DNA of 64,000 nucleotides from an uncultured Xanthomonas sp. (GCA_943912265.1 CALTTS010000004.1:1-64000), one strand, 5' to 3'; positions 21,254-29,366 are shown, numbered from the stretch's first letter. Notes: generated from the sequence alone by a model not told the origin. Program-made: numbers and translations.

Positions 21254-22549
21254 TCAGCCGCGGATCGCTTCCTGGAACGACAGCGCCTGTTCGGTATGCT
21301 GGGCACGCTCGGCGATCCAGTCGATCACCTGCTCCTCCATCACCCGGCTCTGCAGTCCTCCCATCAACTGGGGGTCGTTGCGGTACATCTCAATGACCTG
21401 CTCGGGCTCTTCGTAGGTCGACGCGATCAGGCGCAGCGTCTCGTTCACGCGCTTGGGCTCCAGGCGCAGCTGGTTGCGGCGGGCCACCTCGCCGACCAGC
21501 AGGCCGACCAGCGTGCGCTTGCGCGCCGGATCGAGGAAGTTCTGCCATGCGTCGGCCGGCACGTTGCCCGGATTGGCGCCGCTGCGGCGCACCTGCTCGA
21601 CCTGCTGGGCCAGCATCGCGCGCGCCTCCTCCTCCACCAGCTTCGGCGGCAGTTCGACCGAGGCATAGGCCGCGATGAGCTGCTCGCCGACCTCGCGGCG
21701 CAGGCGGTTCATCAGCGCGCCCTTCAGCTCGCGCTCGAGGTTGGAACGGATGTCCTTGCGGAACTGTTCCAGATCGCCGCTCTTGACGCCGAAGCTCTTC
21801 ACGAAGGCCTTGTCCACCTCCGGCAGCACCGGCTCGGACACCTCGACGGCCTTGAGGTGCACCTCGACCTCCTTGCCGGCGAACTGCGGCACGCGCCAGT
21901 CGGCCGGGAACGCGACCCTGGCGACCTTCTCCTCACCCTTGGACAGGCCGGCGACTTCCTTCTCGAGCTTGTCGAACATCACGCCCGAGCCGATCACGGT
22001 GGAACCGCTCTCGCTGCCTTCGGCCGGGATGCGCTCGCCGCCGACCGTGGACCAGGTTTCCAGCGCGACCAGGTCGCCTTCCTTGGCCGCGCGCTCGACC
22101 GGCTTCCAGGTACGGCGCTGCAGGCGCAGGTTCTCGATCATCTGGTCGATGTCGGCATCGGCCACTTCGGCCACGTGCCGGACGACGGTCAGCCTGGAAA
22201 CGTCGATGTCGCCGAAATCGGGCACCACCTCGAACGTGGCCACGAAATCCAGATCGCCCTCGCCGGCCTTGTCGATGCGCGGCGCGCCGGCCAGCAGCAG
22301 CTGGTTTTCGCGGATCGCGGCATCGAAGGTCTCGCGCAGCAGGCCTTCCAGCGCCTCGGCGCGGACCTGCGGCCCGAAGCGCTGCTCGACCACCTTGGCC
22401 GGCACCTTGCCCGGACGGAAGCCCTTGATGCGCACCGTGCGCGAGATCTCGCCGAGGCGGCGGCCGATGTGGCCGTCCAGGCGATCGGCCGGCAGCGAAA
22501 AGGTCAGGCGGCGCTCGAGATTGCCGGTGGACTCGATAGAAGCTTGCAT
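21254..22549 (-). CDS. tig: Trigger factor
   Basis: Ribosome-associated chaperone and peptidyl-prolyl isomerase. The 431-residue protein has the ribosome-docking GFRPGKVPAKVVEQRFG segment near residue 45, a central FKBP domain beginning about residue 155 (GDLVALETWSTVGGE), and a long helical C-terminal arm domain. I start at MQASIESTGNLERRLTF; the frame is open upstream but reaches into tRNA-Leu. It heads the tig-clpP-clpX-lon-hupB cluster and follows tRNA-Leu by 159 bp. Confidence 0.95.
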   Translation of the reverse strand: MQASIESTGNLERRLTFSLPADRLDGHIGRRLGEISRTVRIKGFRPGKVPAKVVEQRFGPQVRAEALEGLLRETFDAAIRENQLLLAGAPRIDKAGEGDLDFVATFEVVPDFGDIDVSRLTVVRHVAEVADADIDQMIENLRLQRRTWKPVERAAKEGDLVALETWSTVGGERIPAEGSESGSTVIGSGVMFDKLEKEVAGLSKGEEKVARVAFPADWRVPQFAGKEVEVHLKAVEVSEPVLPEVDKAFVKSFGVKSGDLEQFRKDIRSNLERELKGALMNRLRREVGEQLIAAYASVELPPKLVEEEARAMLAQQVEQVRRSGANPGNVPADAWQNFLDPARKRTLVGLLVGEVARRNQLRLEPKRVNETLRLIASTYEEPEQVIEMYRNDPQLMGGLQSRVMEEQVIDWIAERAQHTEQALSFQEAIRG

Positions 22550-22708
22550 GTTGACTCCGTCCGCCGCGACCTCCGGCCGCGGCTCAAGTTGAACGTGAAC
22601 GAATGACGATGGCCGGCGGGAATCCCGCCGCAGCCCGGCATTCTCGCCGATCGCGCATGCATCCGCCAGCCGGCACGGCCCGGACGGAAGCGCGAGCGCC
22701 GGGGAAGA

Positions 22709-22793
<85 letters not shown>

Positions 22794-22809
22794 GTCGTGC
22801 CGTGCGCGC

Positions 22810-22838
22810 ATTGTTGCAGGCCGCGCCAGGCCGGGAAA
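22810..22838 (-). promoter_or_regulatory. Candidate promoter of tRNA-Leu
   Basis: On the minus strand TTTCCC (complement of 22833-22838) and AACAAT (complement of 22810-22815) with a 17-bp spacer; the tRNA starts 17 bp downstream. Confidence 0.5.
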
Positions 22839-23269
22839 GTCCCGCGGCCGATCGACATCACCATGGCCGTGGCCTGCTACGGATGTCAGCGACATCGGAC
22901 CTGGGGAACACGCAGCATCTCACTGCCGGCCCTGACCGCACCCCATGGAAACGACGGTCAAGAAACGGCGCTGCACCGTTGTGTCGCAGTCGGGGCCGCC
23001 GCTGCGGCGGTCCTCGCTGTATTCGGCGTGGCCGCGATTCATGATGGCCGCAGCCGTCACCGCCGGGGCCATCAAGGCCGAAAACCACTTCCCCCTGCAC
23101 GGGCTGAAGCACCGGGACGTGACGGACACAGACAGGAACATCGGCGACAAGCAGGAAGCCGGTGGTCACGTCGACCAGCGCATGACGACCCGCCACAACC
23201 ACGACCGGCCTAGTGGTGAAGCCGGCCGGCAAGCCCCGAATTTTTCCGCCAATTTCCCCGGCGCATAGG
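22839..23269. other. 431-bp stretch without a recognised gene
   Basis: Lies between the tRNA-Leu promoter and the tRNA-Lys terminator. Two overlapping frames could be read: 22945-23268 on the plus strand (107 residues, METTVKKRRC start) and 22858-23280 on the minus strand. The plus frame has G or C at most third positions in its middle part but is His/Arg-rich and has no recognisable motif or ribosome-binding site. It could be the remains of a gene or plain spacer. I see no RNA fold or repeat that explains it. Confidence 0.3.
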
Positions 23270-23305
23270 AAAACAGCCACTCGGGTTGCCCCAAGTGGCT
23301 GTTTT
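23270..23305. terminator. Intrinsic terminator of the tRNA-Pro-Arg-His-Lys operon
   Basis: AAAACAGCCACT and AGTGGCTGTTTT flank a 12-base loop; perfect stem with T-tracts on both strands, three bases after tRNA-Lys. Confidence 0.85.
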
Positions 23306-23307
23306 GT

Positions 23308-23383
<76 letters not shown>

Positions 23384-23451
23384 CGAAATCGAGGGTGCAC
23401 ATATTACATGTGCGGTTTCCTCTTTGCAACACCCGAGGAAACGATTTTGGG

Positions 23452-23528
23452 TGGGGTGGCTGATGGGATTCGAACCCACGACCACTGGAATCACAATCCA
23501 GTACTCTAACCAACTGAGCTACAGCCAC
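23452..23528 (-). tRNA. tRNA-His (GTG)
   Basis: Seventy-seven bases; acceptor GTGGCTG/CAGCCAC, anticodon GTG in loop TTGTGAT, discriminator C. The base at 23529 provides the encoded extra G(-1) typical of tRNA-His, pairing with C73. Confidence 0.95.
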
Positions 23529-23563
23529 CACCGAAAACTTTCCTGCCCGGCACGCCGCCGAAG

Positions 23564-23640
23564 TGGCGCGCCCAGCAGGACTCGAACCTGCAACCGCCGG
23601 CTTAGAAGGCCGGTGCTCTATCCGGTTGAGCTATGGGCGC
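23564..23640 (-). tRNA. tRNA-Arg (TCT)
   Basis: Seventy-seven bases; acceptor GCGCCCA/TGGGCGC, anticodon TCT in loop CTTCTAA, encoded CCA. Confidence 0.95.
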
Positions 23641-23673
23641 CCGTTCGGATCGCATGGTCTTCGACCGGAGGAA

Positions 23674-23750
23674 TGGTCGGGGTAGAGGGATTCGAACCCC
23701 CGACATCCTGCTCCCAAAGCAGGCGCGCTACCAGACTGCGCTATACCCCG
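23674..23750 (-). tRNA. tRNA-Pro (TGG)
   Basis: Seventy-seven bases; acceptor CGGGGTA/TACCCCG, anticodon TGG in loop TTTGGGA, encoded CCA. First gene of the four-tRNA operon. Confidence 0.95.
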
Positions 23751-23791
23751 TTGGAACCGGTCTGCCGCCTGCCGGAGCAGGAAGGCCGGCT

Positions 23792-23820
23792 ATTGTCTTG
23801 GCAACGCGCGAACCTGTCAA
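23792..23820 (-). promoter_or_regulatory. Strong promoter of the tRNA-Pro-Arg-His-Lys operon
   Basis: On the minus strand TTGACA (complement of 23815-23820, perfect consensus) and GACAAT (complement of 23792-23797) with a 17-bp spacer, about 41 bp upstream of tRNA-Pro. Confidence 0.85.
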
Positions 23821-23880
23821 CGAAAACTTGGCGGGTACCGCGCGCGGCATTGCCGCCGCGGTGTGATGCCCGCCGCGGCG

Positions 23881-24888
23881 TCACAGACGGCCGGCGATTG
23901 CCTTGGCAAAGGTCGAGGTGCTGCCGGTGCCGCCCAGGTCCGGTGTCAGCGAATCCTTCGCCTCCAGCGTGGCGACGATGGCCTTGCGCAGGCGCTCGGC
24001 GTTCTCGACCTGGCCGAGGTGGTCCAGCATCTGCGCCGCGCCCAGCAGCAGCGCGCACGGGTTGGCGATGCCCTTGCCGGCGATGTCCGGCGCCGAGCCG
24101 TGCACGGCCTCGAAGATCGCCGCGTCCTTGCCGATGTTGGCGCCCGGCGCCAGGCCCAGGCCGCCGACCAGGCCGGCGCACAGGTCGGAGATGATGTCGC
24201 CGAACAAGTTGGTGGTGACGATCACGTCGAACTGCTCGGGGCGCATCACCAGCTGCATGCAGGTGTTGTCCACGATCATTTCCTGGAACTCGATCTGCGG
24301 GTACTGCGCGGCCACTTCGCGCGCCACCTTCAGGAACAGGCCCGAGGTCGACTTGATGATGTTGGCCTTGTGCACGGCGGTGACCTTCCTGCGGCCGGTC
24401 GTCCTGGCCAGCTCGAAGGCGTAGCGCACGATGCGCTCGGAACCGGCGCGGGTGACGCGGGCGCCGGAGAACGCGGTCTCGCCGTCCTCGGACACGGTCT
24501 GGCCTTCGCTCAAGTAGGCGCCTTCGGTGTTTTCGCGCACCGTGATCAGGTCCACGCCGTCGGCGAAGCGCGACTTGGTGTTCGGGAACGACTTGGCCGG
24601 ACGCACGTTGGCGTACAGGTCGAAGTGGCGGCGCAGGGCCACGTTGATCGAGGAGAAGCCCTCGCCCACCGGCGTGGTCAGCGGGCTCTTCAGCGCCACC
24701 TTGTTCCTGCGGATCGACTCGAGCGTGGCTTCCGGCAGCAGCTCGCCGTGCTTCTCCAGCGCCACCAGGCCGGCATCGGCTTCTTCGTAGTTCAGGCCGG
24801 TCTTGAGGGCGTCGAGGACGGACAGGGTCGCATCCATGATCTCCGGGCCGATACCATCGCCGCGGATGACCGTGATTGTCTGGGACAT
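23881..24888 (-). CDS. icd: Isocitrate dehydrogenase, short NAD-type
   Basis: TCA-cycle enzyme converting isocitrate to 2-oxoglutarate. The 335-residue protein is of the short isocitrate/isopropylmalate dehydrogenase class: ITVIRGDGIGPEI at the N-terminus, TVRENTEGAYLSEGQ at the substrate site, VTAVHKANIIKSTSGLFL and TTNLFGDIISDLCAGLVGG with the metal-binding aspartates. Its length (against about 415 for E. coli NADP-Icd) and the xanthomonad context favour NAD use, but cofactor choice is inferred. An isopropylmalate or tartrate dehydrogenase is less likely. It starts after a divergent 150-bp gap from the next operon. Confidence 0.88.
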   Translation of the reverse strand: MSQTITVIRGDGIGPEIMDATLSVLDALKTGLNYEEADAGLVALEKHGELLPEATLESIRRNKVALKSPLTTPVGEGFSSINVALRRHFDLYANVRPAKSFPNTKSRFADGVDLITVRENTEGAYLSEGQTVSEDGETAFSGARVTRAGSERIVRYAFELARTTGRRKVTAVHKANIIKSTSGLFLKVAREVAAQYPQIEFQEMIVDNTCMQLVMRPEQFDVIVTTNLFGDIISDLCAGLVGGLGLAPGANIGKDAAIFEAVHGSAPDIAGKGIANPCALLLGAAQMLDHLGQVENAERLRKAIVATLEAKDSLTPDLGGTGSTSTFAKAIAGRL

Positions 24889-25040
24889 GGGGTTTTCTTC
24901 CGGAACGTGCCGGCTTCCACGCCCGCGGGATGCGGGTTCCGGTAAGCGCGGCGGGGAAAGGTTTGTCGTGCAATTATGCCCGAAGCCCCCTTTCCCCGTC
25001 CTCCCGGAGCGGCATCCCGGCGCCTGCCGCGCGCCCGGAT

Positions 25041-25451
25041 TCAGCCCGCGGCGTGCCCGTGGCCGGCCGGTTCCGCCGGCGTCGCGCCGGCGCCGGATTC
25101 GAGCCGGTCGAGGAAATCCACCGCCCGGCGCAGGTGCGGAATGACGATGGAGCCGCCCACCACCAGCCCCACCGAGAAGGTCTCGAAGAACTCCTCGCGG
25201 CTGACGCCGGCATCCCGGCACTGGGCTACGTGGTAGCTGATGCAGTCGTCGCAGCGCAGCACCAGCGAGGCCACCAGGCCGAGCAGCTCCTTGGTCTTCA
25301 CGTCGAGCGCGCCGGCCTGGTAGGTCTGGGTGTCGAGCGCGAAGAAGCGCCGCACCACCTGGTTGGGCTCGGCCAGGATGCGCTGGTTCATGCGCTGGCG
25401 GAATTCGGCGAACTCGCCGACGCGGTCGCCGCCGTCCCTGGCCTCGCTCAT
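25041..25451 (-). CDS. Carboxymuconolactone decarboxylase / AhpD-like protein
   Basis: A 136-residue helical protein with the AhpD-type active site LRCDDCISYH, giving Cys67, Cys70 and His74. Family members with this CxxCxxxH set act as disulfide reductases or peroxidases; those lacking it are decarboxylases. Its ATG overlaps the stop of grxC by four bases, so a glutaredoxin and this dithiol protein are made together, which supports a redox role over muconolactone degradation. The C-terminus is His/Gly-rich (GHGHAAG). Confidence 0.8.
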   Translation of the reverse strand: MSEARDGGDRVGEFAEFRQRMNQRILAEPNQVVRRFFALDTQTYQAGALDVKTKELLGLVASLVLRCDDCISYHVAQCRDAGVSREEFFETFSVGLVVGGSIVIPHLRRAVDFLDRLESGAGATPAEPAGHGHAAG

Positions 25452-25738
25452 GCCGCGCCGTCCAGCAGCGGTTCGAGCTTGCCGGCGCGGTGCAGCGCGA
25501 TCATGTCGTCGTAGCCGCCCACGTGGACGTCGCCGACGAAGATCTGCGGCACGCTGGTGCGTCCGGCACGCGCCACCATCTTCTCGCGCTCGGCCGGATC
25601 GGCATCCACGCGGACTTCGGTCCAGCTGCGCTGCCGGCTCTTCAGGAAGTTCTTGGCCGCCACGCAGTACGGACAGACCGCCGTGGTATAGAGGGTGATC
25701 GGGGGCAGGCCCTCGACCGGGGCAACGGGTTCGCTCAC
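25448..25738 (-). CDS. grxC: Glutaredoxin 3 (dithiol)
   Basis: Glutathione-dependent disulfide reductase of 96 residues. Active site VCPYCVAAKNFL with Cys22 and Cys25, cis-Pro region TSVPQIFVGDVHVGGYDDM. Longer than E. coli GrxC only by a short Pro-rich N-terminus. It is first in the two-gene unit with the AhpD-like protein and is divergent from the BepA-like gene. Confidence 0.93.
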   Translation of the reverse strand: MSEPVAPVEGLPPITLYTTAVCPYCVAAKNFLKSRQRSWTEVRVDADPAEREKMVARAGRTSVPQIFVGDVHVGGYDDMIALHRAGKLEPLLDGAA

Positions 25739-25781
25739 GGGAAACTCCGGAGGGGATGGAAGTCGCAGCCACTATGGTGAC

Positions 25782-25810
25782 GCCGGCCGGGCAATTCCAG
25801 CCCGGCCGGC
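25782..25810. repeat. Perfect 11-bp inverted repeat between grxC and the M48 protease gene
   Basis: GCCGGCCGGGC and GCCCGGCCGGC around AATTCCA, in the middle of a 167-bp divergent gap. No T-tract follows on either side. It could be a leader hairpin for one of the two genes or a protein-binding palindrome. Confidence 0.5.
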
Positions 25811-25905
25811 GGAACGCTGCGGATTAACCGCCGATTCACGCCCTGCCGCCATCGAACCGGCATCCTGCCTGCCGCCGCCGCATCCCCGTCCCGCGGAGTT
25901 CCGCC

Positions 25906-27570
25906 TTGCGCCACACCGTCCTTGCCGCCGCCCTCGCCCTGGCCTGCGCGTCGGCCGTGCCCGCGACCTCGACCGCGCAGGACGGCCTGCGCCTGCCGGA
26001 CATCGGCTCCTCGGCCGGCGAACTGCTCACCCCGGCCCGGCAGGCCGAATACGGCAGCCTGATGCTGCGCGAGCTGCGCAACTACGGCTACGTGCTGGAC
26101 GACCCGCTGATCGACGACTGGCTCAACACCATGGGCCGCCGGCTCGGCGCCAACAGCGACAATCCGCGGCAGGCCTTCACCTTCTTCATGATGAAGGACC
26201 GCCAGATCAACGCCTTCGCCACGCTGGGCGGCTACGTTGCGGTCAACGCCGGGCTGGTGCTCACCGCCGAGAGCGAGGACGAGGTGGCCGCGGTGCTGTC
26301 GCACGAGATCGCCCACGTCACCCAGCAGCACGTGCTGCGCGCGGTGGAAAAGGCCCAGCGCGACCAGGTCCCGATCCTGCTCGGCATGCTCGCGGCCGTG
26401 GTCGCGGCCCAGCAGGCCGGCGGCAACTCGTCCGGCGACGCCTCGATGGCCGCCATCGCCGGCGGCATGGGCCTGATGCAGCAGCTGCAGATCGACTACA
26501 CCCGTTCCAACGAATCCGAGGCCGACCGCCTCGGCATCCGCACCCTGGCGCGCAGCGGCTACGACGTGGACGCGATGGCCGGGTTCTTCGAGCGCATGTC
26601 GCTGGCGATGCGCGGCAACCGCGGCGGCTATTCGGCGCCGGATTTCCTGCAGACCCATCCGGTCACCACGACCCGCATCTCCGAGGCCCGCGCCCGCGCC
26701 GAACAGCTCAAGCAGGGCACCCGGCTGACGCGGACGTCCACGCCGGCCGGCGAGCGCGTCGAACGCATCGCCGTCGACCGTGCCGACCTCGATCCGCCGG
26801 CCGGCTCTGCGCCGGCCATGCCCGACAACCCGCTGCTGCCGGCCGGCCTGCGCCTGGGCGGCGACGCGCTGGCCGCCAGCGGCCCCACCGGCCAGTTCGA
26901 CTGGGCCCGGGAACGGCTGCGGGTGCTCAGCGCGGCCACGCCGGACGTGGCGATCCGCGAATACGAAGGCCTGCGCCGCAGCCGGCCCGAAGGCCTGAGC
27001 GATGCCCAGCAGTACGGGCTGGCGCTGGCATGGATGCAGAACCGCAGCGGCGACCCGGTGGCGGCGCTCGCCGCCCTCGCCCCGCGCCATCCGGACAACC
27101 TGTACGTGAACCTCGCGCTGGCCGAGGCGCAATCGCGCGGCGGGCATCCGGCCGAGGCCAACCGGCGCTTCGACGAGTTGCACCGGCGCTGGCCGGGCAG
27201 CCTTCCGGTGGCCATCACCTATGCGCGCATCCTCAACGAGCAGGGCGGCCAGGCCGCGGGCCGACGCGCCCAGGCCGTGCTGCGGCCGCTGCTGGCGCAG
27301 GCCGCGGCCGACCCGATCTTCCAGCAGGCCTACGCCCGCGCCTGCGAGCTGGCCGGCGACCCGGTGCGCGCCGGCGAAGCCTATGCCGAGGCCGCCTACC
27401 TCAACGGCCGCGCCGAGCAGGCGCTGATGCAACTGCAGACACTGAAACGGCGCGAAGACCTGGACTACGTGGCGCGCGCGCGCATCGACGCACGCATCGA
27501 CGCGATCACCCCCACCGTGCTCGAACTGCGGCGCCAGGGCATCCGCGACCCGGACATCGGCAAGCGCTGA
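25906..27570 (+). CDS. Periplasmic M48 metalloprotease with TPR repeats, BepA-like
   Basis: A 554-residue exported protein: signal peptide ending about residue 25 (cleavage after TSTAQ region), M48 peptidase domain with zinc motif HEIAH at residues 133-137 and the third ligand in SNESEADRLG, and a C-terminal TPR region from about residue 330 (paired Leu/Ala helices). BepA degrades or assists misassembled outer-membrane proteins such as LptD. The start is a TTG at 25906 with GGAG seven bases upstream; no ATG lies near. It is divergent from grxC and convergent with the EF-hand gene. Confidence 0.85.
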   Translation: MRHTVLAAALALACASAVPATSTAQDGLRLPDIGSSAGELLTPARQAEYGSLMLRELRNYGYVLDDPLIDDWLNTMGRRLGANSDNPRQAFTFFMMKDRQINAFATLGGYVAVNAGLVLTAESEDEVAAVLSHEIAHVTQQHVLRAVEKAQRDQVPILLGMLAAVVAAQQAGGNSSGDASMAAIAGGMGLMQQLQIDYTRSNESEADRLGIRTLARSGYDVDAMAGFFERMSLAMRGNRGGYSAPDFLQTHPVTTTRISEARARAEQLKQGTRLTRTSTPAGERVERIAVDRADLDPPAGSAPAMPDNPLLPAGLRLGGDALAASGPTGQFDWARERLRVLSAATPDVAIREYEGLRRSRPEGLSDAQQYGLALAWMQNRSGDPVAALAALAPRHPDNLYVNLALAEAQSRGGHPAEANRRFDELHRRWPGSLPVAITYARILNEQGGQAAGRRAQAVLRPLLAQAAADPIFQQAYARACELAGDPVRAGEAYAEAAYLNGRAEQALMQLQTLKRREDLDYVARARIDARIDAITPTVLELRRQGIRDPDIGKR

Positions 27571-27610
27571 ATCCCGGGCCACCCGCCACGCGGCCCGGAA
27601 CCCGTCATCC

Positions 27611-27632
27611 GCCATGCCGCAACCGGCATGGC
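27611..27632. terminator. Hairpin between convergent genes
   Basis: Perfect 9-bp inverted repeat GCCATGCCG / CGGCATGGC with loop CAAC between the stops of the BepA-like and EF-hand genes. No T-tract, so it may work with Rho or as a 3' stabiliser. Confidence 0.4.
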
Positions 27633-27642
27633 ATCGCGCCGA

Positions 27643-28347
27643 TCAGGCCACCGCCTGCAGCAGCGTACTGCCGCTCGCCGCCGCGGTGCCGCCGATCTCG
27701 CGGTACTGCCCCAATGCCATCTGCGCCAGGCGGGTGAACTCCTGGCCTGTCGACGCGGAGGTTCCGTCCGCGCCGGCGGGCGGCGACGGCGGAGCCGAGG
27801 CCTGCAGGGCCGCGCTCAGCTCGTCCTTGCTGACCGAACCGTCGCCGTCGCTGTCCAGCGCCGCGAACAGCGCATCGCTGTCGGCACTGCCGGCAGCGGT
27901 CGCGGCGGCCAGCTCCTGGCTGTCGACGATGCCGTTGCCATCGGTATCCAGGGCGCTGATGAGCGAATCGGCATCGGATTCGTCGGACGAGCCCGACGGC
28001 GGCGGCGGCGCACCGGCACCACCCGGGCCGCCCATGCCGCCGGCGGGCGGCGCGAAGGCGGTGGCGAACTCGTCGCCGGAAACCGTGCCGCCGCCGTCGC
28101 TGTCGAGCAGGCTCATCAGCTTGTCGACGTCGACCTCGCTGCTACCGGCATCGTCCGAGGAGGACAGGGCCGAGGTGACTTCGGCCTTGGACAGGCTGCC
28201 GTCACCGTCGCTGTCGATCTTCTCGAACAAGGCCTTGAGCGGACTTTCCTCGCCGGAGGCGCTCCTGCTGGCGGATGCCGAGGACGACAGCCCGGAAAGG
28301 CTCCCGTACTGGCTGGCATAACTGCCGGATGAAACGGAACTGATCAT
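27643..28347 (-). CDS. Four-EF-hand calcium-binding protein (XopAW-like)
   Basis: A 234-residue, low-complexity acidic protein with no signal peptide. Four canonical EF-hand loops are visible: DSDGDGSLSKAE (45-56), DSDGGGTVSGDE (82-93), DTDGNGIVDSQE (134-145) and DSDGDGSVSKDE (165-176). A Gly/Pro-rich linker (about 100-120) splits them into two pairs. The N-terminus is a Ser/Tyr-rich tail starting MISSVSSGSY. Related Proteobacterial proteins are grouped with the Xanthomonas type III effector XopAW; no secretion genes are in this window, so an effector role is not supported here. Four phased CAAACCG-type repeats lie 60-95 bp upstream. A plus-strand open frame over the same bases is a shadow. 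Confidence 0.85.
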   Translation of the reverse strand: MISSVSSGSYASQYGSLSGLSSSASASRSASGEESPLKALFEKIDSDGDGSLSKAEVTSALSSSDDAGSSEVDVDKLMSLLDSDGGGTVSGDEFATAFAPPAGGMGGPGGAGAPPPPSGSSDESDADSLISALDTDGNGIVDSQELAAATAAGSADSDALFAALDSDGDGSVSKDELSAALQASAPPSPPAGADGTSASTGQEFTRLAQMALGQYREIGGTAAASGSTLLQAVA

Positions 28348-28406
28348 GGGTGATTCCCTCGTGTATCGGGCGGGAAGGATTTCCCGCCTGCCACGATGCA
28401 GGTCCC

Positions 28407-28441
28407 GTTTGCCAGGCGTTTCGCCGGTTTGTATCGGTTTG
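28407..28441 (-). repeat. Four helically phased CAAAC-type repeats upstream of the EF-hand gene
   Basis: On the minus strand the units CAAACCG, CAAACCG, GAAACG and CAAACGG start at spacings of 10, 9 and 11 bp. Direct repeats of this period are the usual binding sites of OmpR/PhoB-family regulators, and such a regulator is encoded 36 bp away on the same strand. Confidence 0.5.
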
Positions 28442-28476
28442 GTACGGATGCCCCGGCGCCGGCTGGCCCCGCGCCG

Positions 28477-29262
28477 TCAGGCCGGCGCCAGCCGCGCGGG
28501 CCCGGCGAACGCATAGCCGCGGCCACGCACGGTGCGGATCAGGCGCGGCGCGCGCGGGTCGTCGCCGAGCTTCTGGCGCAGGCGCGACACCAGCAGGTCG
28601 ACGCTGCGGTCCGCGATGCCGCCGTGGCGGCCGCCGGCCACCTCCAGCAGGCGCTCGCGCGGCACCGTCCGCCCGGGCTGGGAGGACAGCTCGGCCAGCA
28701 GGCGCGTCTCGCCGGCGGTCAGGCGCACCTCGCCGGCCTGCGGCGAGGACAGCCGCTGGCCGTCCGGGTCGAAACGCCAGCCGCCCACCCGGACATCCGG
28801 CGCCGGCGTCCGTGCCGGCCGCCCCGCCCGCAGGCGGCGCATCACCGCGCGCAGGCGCGCGACCAGTTCGCGCGGATCGCAGTCGGCGTGCAGGTAATCG
28901 TCGGCACCGGCTTCCAGCCCCACCACCATGTCCAGCGAGTCGGCCCGCGCCGACAGCATCAGCACGCCGATGCCGGGAAATTGGCGCCGCAGGCGGGCGC
29001 ACGCGGCCACCGCGTCGTCGTCGCGGATCGGCGGCACCAGCAGCACCGCGTCGCACTCGTGCATCTCCAGCCAGGCACGCATCCGCCGGCCATCCGGCAC
29101 CGCCGCCACGTCGACCCCGAAGGCCGACAGCGCACGGCCCAGCGCGGCGGTGCCGTCGTCGGCCTCGGCAACCACCAGCAGGCGGATGTCGCGCAAGGCC
29201 GCAGGCGCAGGCGCGGCGGGAATGGTCGGGGGGCGTGTCGGAAGGCCGGCGGTCTGGTACAT
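28477..29262 (-). CDS. OmpR/PhoB-family regulator with degenerate receiver domain
   Basis: A 261-residue DNA-binding regulator. The C-terminal winged helix (about 160-255) is intact: LTAGETRLLAELSSQPG, then DLLVSRLRQKLGDDPRAPRLIRTVRGRGY. The receiver (about 27-140) lacks key residues: the phospho-acceptor Asp is Val76 (VLLVPP in place of LLDxxLP), the conserved Lys is missing (DDYLHADCDPREL), while the fold segments VLMLSARAD and GLEAGADDYL are kept. It should therefore work without phosphorylation. The start may be ATG 29262 (chosen, GGA upstream) or 16 codons earlier. It is divergent from phoB. Confidence 0.88.
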   Translation of the reverse strand: MYQTAGLPTRPPTIPAAPAPAALRDIRLLVVAEADDGTAALGRALSAFGVDVAAVPDGRRMRAWLEMHECDAVLLVPPIRDDDAVAACARLRRQFPGIGVLMLSARADSLDMVVGLEAGADDYLHADCDPRELVARLRAVMRRLRAGRPARTPAPDVRVGGWRFDPDGQRLSSPQAGEVRLTAGETRLLAELSSQPGRTVPRERLLEVAGGRHGGIADRSVDLLVSRLRQKLGDDPRAPRLIRTVRGRGYAFAGPARLAPA

Positions 29263-29332
29263 CGATCGGTTTCCAAGCAATGGGCTTGGCCCTCCCGTTG
29301 CAACATCCATGCCGTCGGCGATGCCTCTTTCC

Positions 29333-29366
29333 GTGTCACCCGAGTGTCACGAAACGGTAGTCTAAT
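29333..29366 (+). promoter_or_regulatory. Pho box and -10 of phoB
   Basis: Direct repeats GTGTCAC at 29333-29339 and 29344-29350 are separated by 4 bp, the geometry of a PhoB site (7-4-7), each matching CTGTCAT at five of seven positions. Ten bases further is TCTAAT (29361-29366), a -10 box without a -35, as in PhoB-activated promoters. The phoB ATG is at 29396. This suggests autoregulation. Confidence 0.7.

Noticed and set aside
27614..28321. Ser/Pro-rich 235-residue plus-strand frame opposite the EF-hand gene
   Set aside because: The minus frame has four exact EF-hand loops; the plus frame is just their complement.
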